Shown here: one piece after another, positions 47,023-55,793 of the stretch | How the letters are laid out: every line of letters starts with the position of its first letter | Position numbering within the stretch: the stretch's first letter is position 1 | Assembly (NCBI GenBank): GCA_035762175.1 | Contig: DASTPP010000295.1 | Coordinates: 1 to 64,000 of the forward strand | Source: DASTPP01 sp035762175 | GTDB lineage: Bacteria > Myxococcota_A > Polyangia > Polyangiales > Polyangiaceae | Length of the DNA stretch: 64,000 nt | Direction: 5' to 3' | Position numbers and translations under genes: made by a program | The notes under the pieces: model-generated | Told to the model about the DNA's origin: nothing | Databases searched by the model: none | Seen by the model: the letters and a program-made list of their open reading frames with translations, nothing else

Positions 47023-47739
47023 TCAGGCCGCGCCGCGGGCGCGCCGCGAGAGCAGGTCGAAGGCGAGCCGCACGTTGGGGCCGAGCGCCGCCTCGAAGTC
47101 GACGAGATCCGGCTCGGGGTCGTCGCCGGGGCGCAGGGCGTCGAGCGCCGCCTCGTAACGCGCCCGCCACCCCTCGACGCGCGAGGCCGGCAGCGACCAG
47201 GGCTCGACGAGCAAGAGGGCGCCGAGCGCGCCCATCCAGCGGTCGTCGTCGATGAGATCGAGGCCGCCGCCCGCGAGCGCCCGCTCGAGCCGGCGCGCGC
47301 AGCGCAGCGCGATCTTCTGCGCGTACGCGCGGGCGAGCGGGTGCTCGAAGAGCGAGGGCTCGCGCACGCCGTCGAGGTAGCGGCCGAGCGCCTGCGCGAG
47401 CTCGCCCCGGCGCCCGCCCCGGCGCGCCGCGAGCGCGCGGCCCTCGCCCGCGGCGACGCGCCGCAAGAGCGAGGCGGCCTCCGGCGGCAGGAGCAGCCCG
47501 AAGTTCGCCTCGTGCTTGCGCAGGGCGCGCCCGATCGTGGCCGCGATCTCTTCGTCTTCGAAAGAGTAGCTCGAGAGCTGCAAGAGCAGGCCCACCGCCG
47601 CCCCGAGCCGCGCGGGCGTGCGGGGCCCGGGCCGGGTGCGCGCGTAGCGCGCGACGTCGGCCTCGATCGCGTGGACGACGACGCCGACCCCGTCGAGGGG
47701 CCCGTCACCGTCCAGAATGCCGTATCCCCAACGTCCCAT
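47023..47739 (-). CDS. DUF4259-like protein
   Basis: This 238-residue protein begins MGRWGYGILDGDGPLDGVG, which fits the N-terminal pattern of DUF4259 and related proteins (MGxWGxGxxxNDxALD). The rest is helical and Leu/Ala/Arg-rich, with no catalytic motif and no signal peptide. A strong ribosome binding site (GGGAGG) precedes the ATG. Function of the family is unknown. Confidence 0.75.
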   Translation of the reverse strand: MGRWGYGILDGDGPLDGVGVVVHAIEADVARYARTRPGPRTPARLGAAVGLLLQLSSYSFEDEEIAATIGRALRKHEANFGLLLPPEAASLLRRVAAGEGRALAARRGGRRGELAQALGRYLDGVREPSLFEHPLARAYAQKIALRCARRLERALAGGGLDLIDDDRWMGALGALLLVEPWSLPASRVEGWRARYEAALDALRPGDDPEPDLVDFEAALGPNVRLAFDLLSRRARGAA

Positions 47740-48278
47740 CGCCGCCTCCCTACGCCCGACCCCTTTGCCGGGGCCTCTCGGTGCCACGGGGTGGGCCTCG
47801 GCCGCAAGCAAAAGCCCCCGGCTGCCATGGAAGTCGGCCCCCGGGAGGCAGAAAAAGGCCGACGTCCAGGCGCGGGGGCGCCCCCCAGAGGCAGGAGGTC
47901 TCGGACCGGGGGGTCGAACTTTTGTAACCGTAGCTCCCCTCGAGCACCCCCGGCCGAAAAGTTCGTCCGGGCAGCATCGTGTTCCGCCCGCGGGGCCTTT
48001 GCCCCGAGCGGCTGAGCCCCCGCCCCGCCCGCCGTCCGGTCGGCAAGGCGGCCGCGACGGAGCGCCGAGGCCCTCCGCCGACGCCCCGTCTACCTGCCGG
48101 CGAGGGCGCGCCCCCCGGGGCGCCGTCGGGGCGCGGCCGACCCGTTCTCGCCGGACGCGGGGAATGAGACGGGCCCGCAGGGAACTTTCCGTGCCGACGT
48201 CCGTCACAAGGCTGAGCCGAGACCAGGGGTGTAAGGCGCGCGCGACGCGCGCGTAACCCCGGAGACACGAGGCAGACC
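47740..48278. other. Gene-free stretch with a GC hairpin ahead of a small gene
   Basis: This 540-bp divergent region contains no supported gene. Locally lower GC is seen at about 47925-47975 (AACTTTTGTAACCG). Near its right end, at about 48224-48262, CGCGCG/CGCGCG arms flank CGA inside outer GGGGT/ACCCC arms, forming a strong hairpin just before the ribosome binding site of the 76-residue gene. No riboswitch class is recognised. Confidence 0.5.
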
Positions 48279-48509
48279 ATGAACGCGCAGAACGTGACTT
48301 ATCGGGGCGTTGAACTTCCGGCGAAGTACCGGCGAGGGCTCGTGCGCAACGTCGTCGCCCTCGGCCTGGCGTTCCTCTCGGTGGGCGTCTACGCCCGCGC
48401 CAGCGCCGAACTCGGGCTCACCGACACGCAGAACGGCTCGGCCTACTGTGAGCTCTCGGGCGCCGACGGCGTCCGACAGGGCCCCGCCGGCGACACGTCG
48501 GGCCGCTAG
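48279..48509 (+). CDS. Small membrane or secreted protein, 76 residues
   Basis: The protein has a polar N-terminus (MNAQNVTYRGVELPAKYRR), one hydrophobic segment (NVVALGLAFLSVGVYARA, about 25-43) and a polar C-terminus with one Cys. Codon third positions are mostly G/C as in real genes here, and GGAG...GAGG precedes the ATG. It is either anchored by one helix or exported by an uncleaved signal. No homologue is recognised. Confidence 0.55.
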   Translation: MNAQNVTYRGVELPAKYRRGLVRNVVALGLAFLSVGVYARASAELGLTDTQNGSAYCELSGADGVRQGPAGDTSGR

Positions 48510-48620
48510 ATCGGTTCTCGCTCGGGCGCGGCCGGCGCGGCGAGGCGCGGGGGCGCCGAGGCCGGCGTGCCCCGCCGCCCGGGCCCGGCCGCACCCTCGC
48601 CGGCCCCTCGACGGTCGGCA

Positions 48621-48642
48621 AATGTGAGCGTATGCTCGCATT
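48621..48642. promoter_or_regulatory. TetR operator candidate at the regulator's own promoter
   Basis: Half-sites AATGTGAGC (48621-48629) and GCTCGCATT (48634-48642) are inverted with 8 of 9 bases matching and a GTAT spacer. The site overlaps a TATGCT -10 motif and ends one base before the ATG at 48644. A similar palindrome precedes the COQ4-like gene at 50075-50096. Confidence 0.65.
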
Positions 48643-48643
48643 C

Positions 48644-49258
48644 ATGCCGCGCCCGAGCACCGCGCCCCGCAAGGCGCCCTCGCAGGCCCGCTCGCAGGCC
48701 ACGGTCGAGGCGATCCTGGGGGCGACCGAGCGGCTGCTCGTCAACGAGGGCTACGAGCGGCTCAGCACCAACCGGGTGGCGGCGGCGGCGGGCGTGAGCG
48801 TCGGGTCGCTCTACCAGTACTTTCCGAGCAAAGAGGCGCTCGTGGCCGCGCTCGCCGACCGGCACCGCGAGCGCATGATGGCGGTCCTGTTCGAGCGCAT
48901 GGCGGCGTTCATCGACGCGCCGCCCGAGCGCGCCGCGCGCGAGATCGTGCGCGCGCTCTTCGAGGCCGACGCGCGCGAGCGCGAGCTGCACCGCGTGCTG
49001 ACCGAGCAGGCGCCGCGCATCGGCAAGCTCAAAGAGCTCATGGACAGCGTCGACACCTGCGCGGCCACGGCGGTGCGGGCCTACCTCGAGCGGCACCGCG
49101 CCGAGCTCGGCGTCGAGAACCCCGCGCTCGCGGCCTGGCTCATCGCGCACGCGGTCGAGTCGCTGGTGCACGCGGCGGTGCTGGGCGGCGCGCCGGCCGG
49201 CGAAGACGAGCTCGTCGAAGAGGTCAGCGAGCTGGTCGTGCGCTACCTGCGCCGCTGA
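48644..49258 (+). CDS. TetR family transcriptional regulator
   Basis: This protein of about 204 residues has the TetR DNA-binding domain at about 15-65 (ATVEAILGATERLLVNEGYERLST, then VAAAAGVSVGSLYQYFPSKEAL). The C-terminal ligand domain is helical (ARELHRVLTEQAPRIGKL) and not informative about ligand. An upstream ATG at 48632 lies inside the palindromic operator, so the ATG at 48644 is preferred. The operator overlaps its -10, which implies autorepression. The COQ4-like gene lies convergent downstream and carries a matching operator. Confidence 0.92.
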   Translation: MPRPSTAPRKAPSQARSQATVEAILGATERLLVNEGYERLSTNRVAAAAGVSVGSLYQYFPSKEALVAALADRHRERMMAVLFERMAAFIDAPPERAAREIVRALFEADARERELHRVLTEQAPRIGKLKELMDSVDTCAATAVRAYLERHRAELGVENPALAAWLIAHAVESLVHAAVLGGAPAGEDELVEEVSELVVRYLRR

Positions 49259-49376
49259 GGGCCGCGACGGGGCGGGCCCGCGCGGCGCGCGAGCGGCGGG
49301 GGGCGCGAGGGCGCGGCCCCGGCGCGGCCTCGGGCGGCGGCGGCGCCCCGGCGGGGGCGGGGCGCGCGGGGCCGGG

Positions 49377-50048
49377 TCAGGCGGCGCGCGGCAGGGCGGG
49401 CTCTTCGCCCGGCGCCGGCAGCCCGAGCTCGCGGCGGACCTCGTCGAGCGGCCGCGCCCAGCGCTCGTCCCACCGGACGCCGAAGAGCGGGCGCGCGGCG
49501 CGCCCGAGCCGCCAGCCGCGCGCGATCTCGTCCATGCGCCGGGGCGCGTCGCCCATCGCGGAGACGACCGTGTTGAGCAGCCCCGCGGTCAGGACGGCCA
49601 TGGGCAGCGGGCCCTCGAGCTGGGCGAAGTAGAAGGCCTGCAGCCCGAGCTCGCCGGCGACGTCGGGGCCGAAGCCGGCGACGACGTGCCAGACGTCGTG
49701 CGTCTCGTAGAGGTGCGCGGTGAACCACCCGTGCTCGCCCCGCGCCTCGAGCGTGGGGATGGACGCGGGGTCGAGGTTCGCCGCGCGCATGAAGTCGGCG
49801 TAGGCGCGGCCGAGGGTGCCCTCGGGCAGGGCGGAGAGCGCGGCGAGGTCGACGCGGCCGAGGCGGGCCCGCTCGCGCAGCGCGCGCCCCGTGGCCTCGC
49901 CCGCGCGCAGGCGCGCGACGACCGGCTCGAGGACGGACGAATCGTCGATCGACTCGCGCAGCGCGAAGACGGCGTCGAGGCGGCGGGGGTCGCGGGCGAT
50001 GACGAGCATGCTTCGCAGGGCGGCGAGTCGATTGAGCAGGCGCTTCAT
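49377..50048 (-). CDS. COQ4-like protein (ubiquinone biosynthesis family)
   Basis: This 223-residue protein shows the COQ4 signature H-D-x2-H-x11-E: His117, Asp118, His121 and Glu133 in THDVWHVVAGFGPDVAGE. COQ4 in mitochondria binds zinc and takes part in coenzyme Q biosynthesis. Bacterial relatives occur in organisms without a full coq operon, and their role is less clear. No other quinone gene is in this window. The ATG at 50048 has GAGGTG upstream. A TetR-type palindrome lies 27 bp upstream, overlapping a TATTTT -10. Confidence 0.9.
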   Translation of the reverse strand: MKRLLNRLAALRSMLVIARDPRRLDAVFALRESIDDSSVLEPVVARLRAGEATGRALRERARLGRVDLAALSALPEGTLGRAYADFMRAANLDPASIPTLEARGEHGWFTAHLYETHDVWHVVAGFGPDVAGELGLQAFYFAQLEGPLPMAVLTAGLLNTVVSAMGDAPRRMDEIARGWRLGRAARPLFGVRWDERWARPLDEVRRELGLPAPGEEPALPRAA

Positions 50049-50074
50049 GGGGACACCTCGTTGACTGTTCCTAA

Positions 50075-50096
50075 AATACGAGCGATTGCTCGCGTT
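50075..50096. promoter_or_regulatory. TetR operator candidate upstream of the COQ4-like gene
   Basis: Half-sites AATACGAGC (50075-50083) and GCTCGCGTT (50088-50096) flank GATT and match the palindrome at 48621-48642 in spacing and core (GAGC-N4-GCTCG). A further half-site, ACTCGCATT, follows at 50101. On the minus strand a TATTTT element at 50078-50073 overlaps the site. Confidence 0.6.
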
Positions 50097-50238
50097 CGCT
50101 ACTCGCATTGGTTCGGGCCGGCTCGCGCTCGTTTTTGGCTGCGAGGCCGCGCTACGCCGATAGGGTGCTCAGATCTTGGGGCGCCCGTGGCGGCGGGCGG
50201 CCTCGGGCCCGCGGGCGGCGGGGCCCGCCGCCCGGCGC

Positions 50239-51225
50239 TCAGGGGGCGCGCTCGGCCGGCGCCCGGAACCACGCGAGCGCGTCGCCGACCCAGTCGCTCA
50301 TGTTCGGCGGGAAGTCGTGGCCGATGCGCCCGAGGCTGCGGAAGGCGGCGCGGTAGCCGAGGCCCTCGAGCCGCTTGGCCTCGCGGGCCATGGCGGCGCG
50401 GGTGCCGTCGGACTCGCCCGCCGCGAGCAGCACGCTGCGGACGCCGGCGCGGCGGAGCCGCTCGGGGTCGAGGGTGACGTTGGCGGCGATGAGCAAGAGG
50501 TGCGAGAAGCGGCCGGGCGCGGCGGTCTGGGCGAGGCGCGCGGCGGCGTAAGCGCCCTGCGAGAAGCCCGAGAGCACGGCGGGCTCACGCGCGTCGTCGG
50601 GGAAGGCGGCGGCGAAGGTGGCGAGGGTCTCGTCGACGAGCGCGGCGGTGCCGGCGCCGTGCGAGAAGCCGCCGGCGCGCGAGAAGCCGCCGTTCGCGCA
50701 GCGCGCGGTCGCGCGCGGGCAGAGCAGCCAGTGCGTCTCGGCGGCGCCGGGCTGCATCAGGGGGCACTCGTCGACGGGGTGCCAGCAGTACGAGTGCAGG
50801 TGCAAGACCAAGGGGTGCGGCGCGCCGCGATCGCGCGGCGGGTAGACCAGCACGGGCGTGCGCGAGGCCCCCGAGACGAACCACCGCGTGCCGGCGCGCT
50901 CGGGCGGGGCGCTTCGGGGCTCGGCGCGGGCGGACGGAGCGGCCTGGGGCTCGGCGCGAGCGGGCGGGGCGACTTGGGGCTCGCCGCGGGCGCTGCTGCG
51001 CGCGGCGCCTGCGGCGAAGAGGGCGAGCGCGACGCCGAGCACGGCCGGAGCGGCGACGCGGACAGTGCCGATCGCGGCCGACAAGATGAGGTGGTGAGCA
51101 CCGGGCGCGACCGACGCGGTAACGCGGTTGGCGCCGAGCGCGCCGGTCGTGAGGCGGGCGGCGCCTCGGGGCCGGCGGGGGCCCGCGGCGCCGGGGAGCG
51201 GGGGCGGCCGGGGGGGACGAGCCAT
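50239..51225 (-). CDS. Alpha/beta hydrolase (esterase/phospholipase-like), secreted
   Basis: The C-terminal 220 residues form an alpha/beta hydrolase: nucleophile Ser in GFSQG (LSGFSQGAYAA), Asp in AGESDGT and His in GRIGHDFP. Two extra Cys pairs (CWHPVDECP; CPRATARC) suggest an exported protein with disulfides. The N-terminus is long and includes a hydrophobic segment (VAAPAVLGVALALFAAGA) followed by repeated AEPQ/APPAR units. The true start may lie inside the 328-residue frame, just before that segment, but no good start codon is seen there. Confidence 0.82.
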   Translation of the reverse strand: MARPPRPPPLPGAAGPRRPRGAARLTTGALGANRVTASVAPGAHHLILSAAIGTVRVAAPAVLGVALALFAAGAARSSARGEPQVAPPARAEPQAAPSARAEPRSAPPERAGTRWFVSGASRTPVLVYPPRDRGAPHPLVLHLHSYCWHPVDECPLMQPGAAETHWLLCPRATARCANGGFSRAGGFSHGAGTAALVDETLATFAAAFPDDAREPAVLSGFSQGAYAAARLAQTAAPGRFSHLLLIAANVTLDPERLRRAGVRSVLLAAGESDGTRAAMAREAKRLEGLGYRAAFRSLGRIGHDFPPNMSDWVGDALAWFRAPAERAP

Positions 51226-51458
51226 GGGAGCGTCGGCGGCGGGCGCGGCGCCGGCGGGCGGCGGGCGCGCCTCGGAGCGGACGGTTTAGCACGGGCCCCG
51301 GGGGGCGCCCCGCCGAGGCGGCCCGCCGCGGCGCCCCTTTTCGGCCCGACGCCGCCCGCGCCGCGCGCGGGCCTCCGCGCCTCCGCCGCCCGCCGGCCCC
51401 GCCCGGGGAGCCGGCTTGCGCGCTGTCGCCCGGGCCCCAGGGGCGCTAGGGAGGGGGC

Positions 51459-52922
51459 GTGAGCCGAGCGCCCCGCGGCCGCCTCCCGCTTGTCACCCAG
51501 GCCTTGCTCTTCGCCGCGACCGTGGCCTTCGGGCCCCTGTTGTTGAGCGCCGCGCTCTTTCTGCGCCTGCCGCCCGAGGCGCCGCCGCTCGCCCCGCTCG
51601 GCTGGCCCCCGGCGCTGCGCGGTACGCACGCCATACTGCTCGAACCGGGCGCGCGCCGGGGCTGGTTCGTCGCGCCCTCGCCCCCGGGGGCGGCGCCCGC
51701 CGGCGGCCTCGTCGCCTGCGGCTTCGAGCTCGCCACCTTGCGCGCGTCGCCCTGCCACGCGCTCGGGCTCCGCCCCCGCGAGGCGAGGGGCGCCTTGCAC
51801 CACGCCTTCGGCGCGGGCTCGCTGCTGCTCGTGGCGAACGAGGGCGCCGACCGCGGGCCGCTCGCCCTGCGCGCGACGCTCTTGCGCTCGGAGGGGCCCC
51901 CGCTCGCGGGGCCGCTCTGGACGGACGAAGCGGGCGCGGCGCCGGCGGCTTCGCTCGTCAACGTCGCGTGGAACGCGCGCGCGGGCCGCTTCGAGGCCTA
52001 CCTCGCGCGGCCGAACGGGGACGCCTCGTACGACCTCTTCGTGCTGCCCTTCGCCGGGGCGAGCGCGGCCGCGGCCCCCGAGCGCCTCGCCCTCGCGGGC
52101 GCGGGCCCGGCGCTCGGGGCGCAGCCGATGGCGGTCACCGGGTCCGAGCCGCGCGGGGTGGTCTGGGCGACGCCGAGCGCCGCGGTGTACGCCCGCGGCG
52201 AAGAGCGGACGCCCCTGCCTTGCCGCGATCCGCCTTTTGCCTGCGTCCTCGTCGCCTCGCCGCTCGCCCTGGCGGGCCACTACGCGGGCTCGGGCTCGCT
52301 GTGGTTCGACGGCCGGGGCGAGGTCACGCCGCTCGCGCCCTACTTCGACTCGTCCGAGCGGTGGCGGCAGATCGTGCACGTCGTCGCGCGGCTCTCGGAC
52401 GACGGCGGCTCGAGCCCGCTCGCCTCGCGCTCGGTCTCCGACGACCGCAGCTTCGGCCGCATCGAGGCGAGCGATCTCAAGGGCAACCCGGTCGGCGTCC
52501 TGGTCGAGCACCGGGGCTTCGAGGAGGTGCTGGTCGTCGTCGACCCGGGCGGGGCCCGCCACCGCGTCGCGCGCAACGCCCACGCCCCCTACAACTGGAC
52601 GGTCGTGCCCCACGCCGCGGGCCTCGCCCTCTTCGACTTCAGCTCCGGGCGGGGGGTCGCGCTCGACGCCTCGTACCGGGTGCGCGTGCCCCGCGCGCGC
52701 CTCGCGACGCTGCGCGATGTGCTGGCCCGCCGCTTCGACCTCGGGCCCCTCTCGGTGGTCGCCTTCCTCGCCGCCCTCGCCGCCTACCCGCTGCTCCTGC
52801 TCTGGGCCGCCCTCGCGCGCCGCGGCGGCCGGGGCGACGCGCTCGCCGCGGCGCTCGCGGCCTACGTCGCGGTCGTCGCGATCTTTCTCCTCCAGAACCG
52901 CGCGTACATCTTCCCGCCATGA
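51459..52922 (+). CDS. Membrane-anchored protein of unknown function
   Basis: This 487-residue protein has one N-terminal hydrophobic helix (QALLFAATVAFGPLLLSAALFL), a large extracytoplasmic region of about 380 residues with beta-propeller-like repeats of polar and hydrophobic strands, and two C-terminal helices (VVAFLAALAAYPLLLLWAALA and ALAAALAAYVAVVAIFLL). The GTG start is preceded by GGGAGGGG. Its TGA overlaps the ATG of the next gene, so the two are coupled. No family is recognised. Confidence 0.75.
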   Translation: MSRAPRGRLPLVTQALLFAATVAFGPLLLSAALFLRLPPEAPPLAPLGWPPALRGTHAILLEPGARRGWFVAPSPPGAAPAGGLVACGFELATLRASPCHALGLRPREARGALHHAFGAGSLLLVANEGADRGPLALRATLLRSEGPPLAGPLWTDEAGAAPAASLVNVAWNARAGRFEAYLARPNGDASYDLFVLPFAGASAAAAPERLALAGAGPALGAQPMAVTGSEPRGVVWATPSAAVYARGEERTPLPCRDPPFACVLVASPLALAGHYAGSGSLWFDGRGEVTPLAPYFDSSERWRQIVHVVARLSDDGGSSPLASRSVSDDRSFGRIEASDLKGNPVGVLVEHRGFEEVLVVVDPGGARHRVARNAHAPYNWTVVPHAAGLALFDFSSGRGVALDASYRVRVPRARLATLRDVLARRFDLGPLSVVAFLAALAAYPLLLLWAALARRGGRGDALAAALAAYVAVVAIFLLQNRAYIFPP

Positions 52923-53896
52923 GACCCCCGCCGCCCGCTCTTGGCCCCCGCTCCGCCGCGCCGCCCGCTCCTGGCCCCCGCTTCGCCGCGGCGCTCGCCG
53001 CCGGCCTCGCCGCGTGCGCGGGGGGCGAGGGCCGGCGCCCCCCTTCCCCGGCGCTGGCCCCGGCGCCCGTGCCGGCGGCGCTCGAGTTCAGCTCGGCGGC
53101 CGAGCTCGTGGCGCCCGGCGTCGCGTCGAGCGAGTTCGGCGAGGTGCGGCTCGCGGCGAGCCCCGACGGGCGCACCTTGCTCTGGGGCAGCACCGACCGG
53201 CCCGGCGGCCGCGGGGGCTGGGACATCTGGCTCGCCCGCCGCGAGGGCGAGGGCTGGGGCCGGCCCGAGCCGGCCCCCTTCAACTCGGAGGCGAACGACT
53301 TCGACCCGGCGTACTCGCCGGACGGCCGCTACGTGTACTTCTTTTCGAAGCGCCCGGGCGGGCTCGGCGGCGACGACGTCTACCGCGTCGCGGCCTCGGC
53401 CGGGGGCGGCTTCGGCGCCGTCGAGCACCTCGGGCCCGAGGTGAATAGCCCGGGCGACGAGTGGGCGCCGGCGCTCTCGCCCGACGGCCGCGCGCTGCTC
53501 TTCGCGTCCGACGGCCGGGGGGGCCGGGGGCGGCACGACCTCTTCGTCGCCGCCGCCCGGGGCGAGGGCTGGGCGCGGGCCGAGCCCTTGCCCGGGGCGA
53601 TCAACACGCCCGACGACGAGTTCGACGCCACCTTCCTGGCCGACGGCGCTTCGGTCGTGTTCGCGCGCTCGGCCGACGTGAACGAGAAGCCCATCACGCT
53701 GCACTTCGCCGCCCGCGGCCCCGGCGGCTACGGCGCGGGCACGCCCCTCGGCGCCGCCGTCAACGTCGCCGAGGGCGCGAACCTCGGCCCCGCCCTCGAC
53801 TGGCGCGACCGCTCGCTGCTCTACTTCACGGGCCGCCGGCCCGAGGCGCGGGCCGGCAAGCTCGATCTCTATCAGATACGCTACCGGCTACGCTGA
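52919..53896 (+). CDS. PD40/TolB-like beta-propeller lipoprotein
   Basis: This 325-residue protein has a lipoprotein signal (AAGLAACAGG) and four to five WD40-like (PD40) repeats with the hallmark SPDGR and an adjacent aromatic strand: ASPDGRTLLWGST, YSPDGRYVYFFSKR, LSPDGRALLFASDG and FLADGASVVFARS. It should be a surface or periplasmic propeller that binds protein or glycan partners. Coupled to the preceding membrane protein by a 4-bp overlap. Confidence 0.9.
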   Translation: MRPPPPALGPRSAAPPAPGPRFAAALAAGLAACAGGEGRRPPSPALAPAPVPAALEFSSAAELVAPGVASSEFGEVRLAASPDGRTLLWGSTDRPGGRGGWDIWLARREGEGWGRPEPAPFNSEANDFDPAYSPDGRYVYFFSKRPGGLGGDDVYRVAASAGGGFGAVEHLGPEVNSPGDEWAPALSPDGRALLFASDGRGGRGRHDLFVAAARGEGWARAEPLPGAINTPDDEFDATFLADGASVVFARSADVNEKPITLHFAARGPGGYGAGTPLGAAVNVAEGANLGPALDWRDRSLLYFTGRRPEARAGKLDLYQIRYRLR

Positions 53897-53951
53897 GCCC
53901 CGCCCGCGGCCCGGCGGGCGAAGTCGGCCGGCCGGCGCGCGCCGCCTCTGC

Positions 53952-53957
53952 TAAGCT
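53952..53957 (+). promoter_or_regulatory. Candidate -10 element (TAAGCT)
   Basis: TAAGCT preceded by GC ends eight bases before the ATG at 53966, again implying a leaderless or near-leaderless transcript. Confidence 0.4.
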
Positions 53958-53965
53958 CGCGGCGC

Positions 53966-54547
53966 ATGGCACGCTCCCGGCTCGCCGCCGCCCTGACCCT
54001 CGCCCTCGGCGCCCCGATGATCTGCGACTGCAGCGAGACGAAGACGCGCGTCCAGCTGCGCGTCACCACCGACCTGCCCTGCCCCCGCGTCAACGGCGTC
54101 AGCATCACCGGCGGGCGGCGCGGCCAGATCGAAGACCGGCGGCCCGCCTTCTATTCGGACTCGTGCGTCGACAGCGGCGGGCTCGGCACCTTCTTGCTCG
54201 TCCCCCTCGACGAGTACCTCAACGAGCTCGAGCTCAAGGTCGTCGTGGCCGTGCTCGACGAGGCGGGCGCGGGCCCCGCGGGGCCCGACGCCTGCACCCC
54301 GGCCACCGGGTACGCCGGCTGCATCGTCGCCCGCCGAGCCTTCAGCGCGCTGCCCGACGAGACCATTTACGTCGAGGTGCCCTTGCTCGCCAACTGCCTC
54401 GACGTCGCGTCCGGCTGCGGGCCCGAGCGCACCTGCGTCGCGGGCCTCTGCTTCTCGGCGCTCGTCGAAGACCCGAACGTCTGCCTGCAGTCCGGCGTCT
54501 GCGACAACAACGTCCTGCCCGACGGCGCGCTCGGCGCCGGCGGTTAG
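53966..54547 (+). CDS. Cys-rich secreted protein of unknown function
   Basis: This 193-residue protein has a signal sequence ending near ICDCSETK; Cys at 20 or 22 could be lipidated. At least eight further cysteines (CPRVNG; CVDSGG; CTPATGYAGC; CLDVASGCGPERTCVAGLC) suggest a disulfide-stabilised exported domain. The end is Gly-rich. It is followed one base later by the PrsW-like gene. No family is recognised. Confidence 0.75.
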   Translation: MARSRLAAALTLALGAPMICDCSETKTRVQLRVTTDLPCPRVNGVSITGGRRGQIEDRRPAFYSDSCVDSGGLGTFLLVPLDEYLNELELKVVVAVLDEAGAGPAGPDACTPATGYAGCIVARRAFSALPDETIYVEVPLLANCLDVASGCGPERTCVAGLCFSALVEDPNVCLQSGVCDNNVLPDGALGAGG

Positions 54548-54548
54548 C

Positions 54549-55694
54549 GTGCCGCTCGCCCTGCGCGTCGCGCTCTGGGGCTTGCTCTGCGCCCTGCCGG
54601 GCCTCGCGGCCACGTCCGCGGTCGCGCGGGGGCGCCTGCCGCGGCGCCCGCCCGGCCCCTGGCTGGCGGCCTCGTCGCTCGGCGCGCTGGGCGGCCTCGG
54701 CGTCTACTGGCTCGAGGGCGCCGTGCGCGTCTCGTACGATCTCGGCCCGGCGGCGGCCCTGCCGCTGGTGCTCACGATGGCCGTGCTCGCGCCGGCCGAA
54801 GAGGGGGCCAAGATCGGCGCGCTCTGGCCCGCGCTCTGGATGGGCGGCGTCCCGCGGGCCGAGCGGGGGCTCGCGCTGAGCGTCGCGGCCTCGTCGGGGC
54901 TCGCGGCGGCGCAGCACGCGGCGATCGTCCTGGCGGCGCCCGAGCTCGGCGGCTGGGGGGTGCTGCGGCTCGCCCTGAGCGTGCCGGCGCAGGCGCTGCC
55001 CTCGGCGCTCTGGGGCCATGCGCTCGGGCGGCGCGACCCGCGCGGGCGGCCGCCGCGCAGCCTGCTGCTCGTCTGGGCGCTGGCGGTCGCGTCGCGGGGG
55101 CTGCTCTCGCACGCGCTCACGCGGCGCACGCCCGCCTGGGCGCTCGGCGCGCTCGGCGTGCTCGCGGGGCTCGGCGCGATTTCGTATGTTTCCGGTATTT
55201 TCCGCGTCCGCGCCGGGCGCCACGCGCCGCCCGCGTCCGGGCGCCTGTCGGTGCCGCCGCCCTCGTCGCTGCGCCAGGCGCTCGAGTCGCTGCGGCGGCG
55301 GCGCCGCCCGCTCAAGGCGGGGCGCGTGCTGCTCGGCGCGTTCGCGCTGCACGGCGCGCTGCTCGTGGCGGCGGGCTCGGCGTTCGCGTTCGGGGGGCGG
55401 CTGGGGCTCGACATGGCGGCGCTCGGGGCGGCGCGCGAGACGCCGGTCGGGCCGCTCGCGTGGCTGGTCGGCGCCTCGCTCGCGGCCTTCCCGGTGGGCG
55501 GCTTTCTGCTCGCGCGGGCGAGCGACGACGCGCTCGTGGCCGAGGTGGCGCTCGCCGCCCTCTTCGCCGCGAGCCTCTTCCTGGCCCACCTCGGGCTGCT
55601 CGCGCCGACCACGCTCGCCTACGGCGTCGCCGGCGTGCCGGCCGCGGTGGCGCTCGCGTGCGCGGGCGCCTGGTACGGGGGCCGCGCGTCGTAG
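54549..55694 (+). CDS. PrsW-like intramembrane protease family protein
   Basis: This 381-residue protein has about nine hydrophobic segments. The motif PAEEGAKIGAL (EExxK at about 80) and later conserved His residues (AAQHAAIVL; WGHALGRRD) fit the PrsW/CPBP-like glutamic-type membrane protease pattern. A cytoplasmic loop near 225-265 is Arg/Pro/Ser-rich. The GTG start follows the previous stop by one base. Identification rests on the EExxK motif and topology. Confidence 0.65.
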   Translation: MPLALRVALWGLLCALPGLAATSAVARGRLPRRPPGPWLAASSLGALGGLGVYWLEGAVRVSYDLGPAAALPLVLTMAVLAPAEEGAKIGALWPALWMGGVPRAERGLALSVAASSGLAAAQHAAIVLAAPELGGWGVLRLALSVPAQALPSALWGHALGRRDPRGRPPRSLLLVWALAVASRGLLSHALTRRTPAWALGALGVLAGLGAISYVSGIFRVRAGRHAPPASGRLSVPPPSSLRQALESLRRRRRPLKAGRVLLGAFALHGALLVAAGSAFAFGGRLGLDMAALGAARETPVGPLAWLVGASLAAFPVGGFLLARASDDALVAEVALAALFAASLFLAHLGLLAPTTLAYGVAGVPAAVALACAGAWYGGRAS

Positions 55695-55793
55695 CCGGGC
55701 GGGGCGGCCGGGGGGCGCGCGCCGGGCGGGGGCGCCCCGCGGCCGGGCGGCGCTCCCTTGCGGAGGGCGGAGGCTTCGGGCACAAAGGCCCCG

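Noticed and set aside
49377..50048. Full ubiquinone biosynthesis cluster
   Set aside because: Only the COQ4-like gene is present; no UbiA, UbiE or other quinone gene lies in the window.
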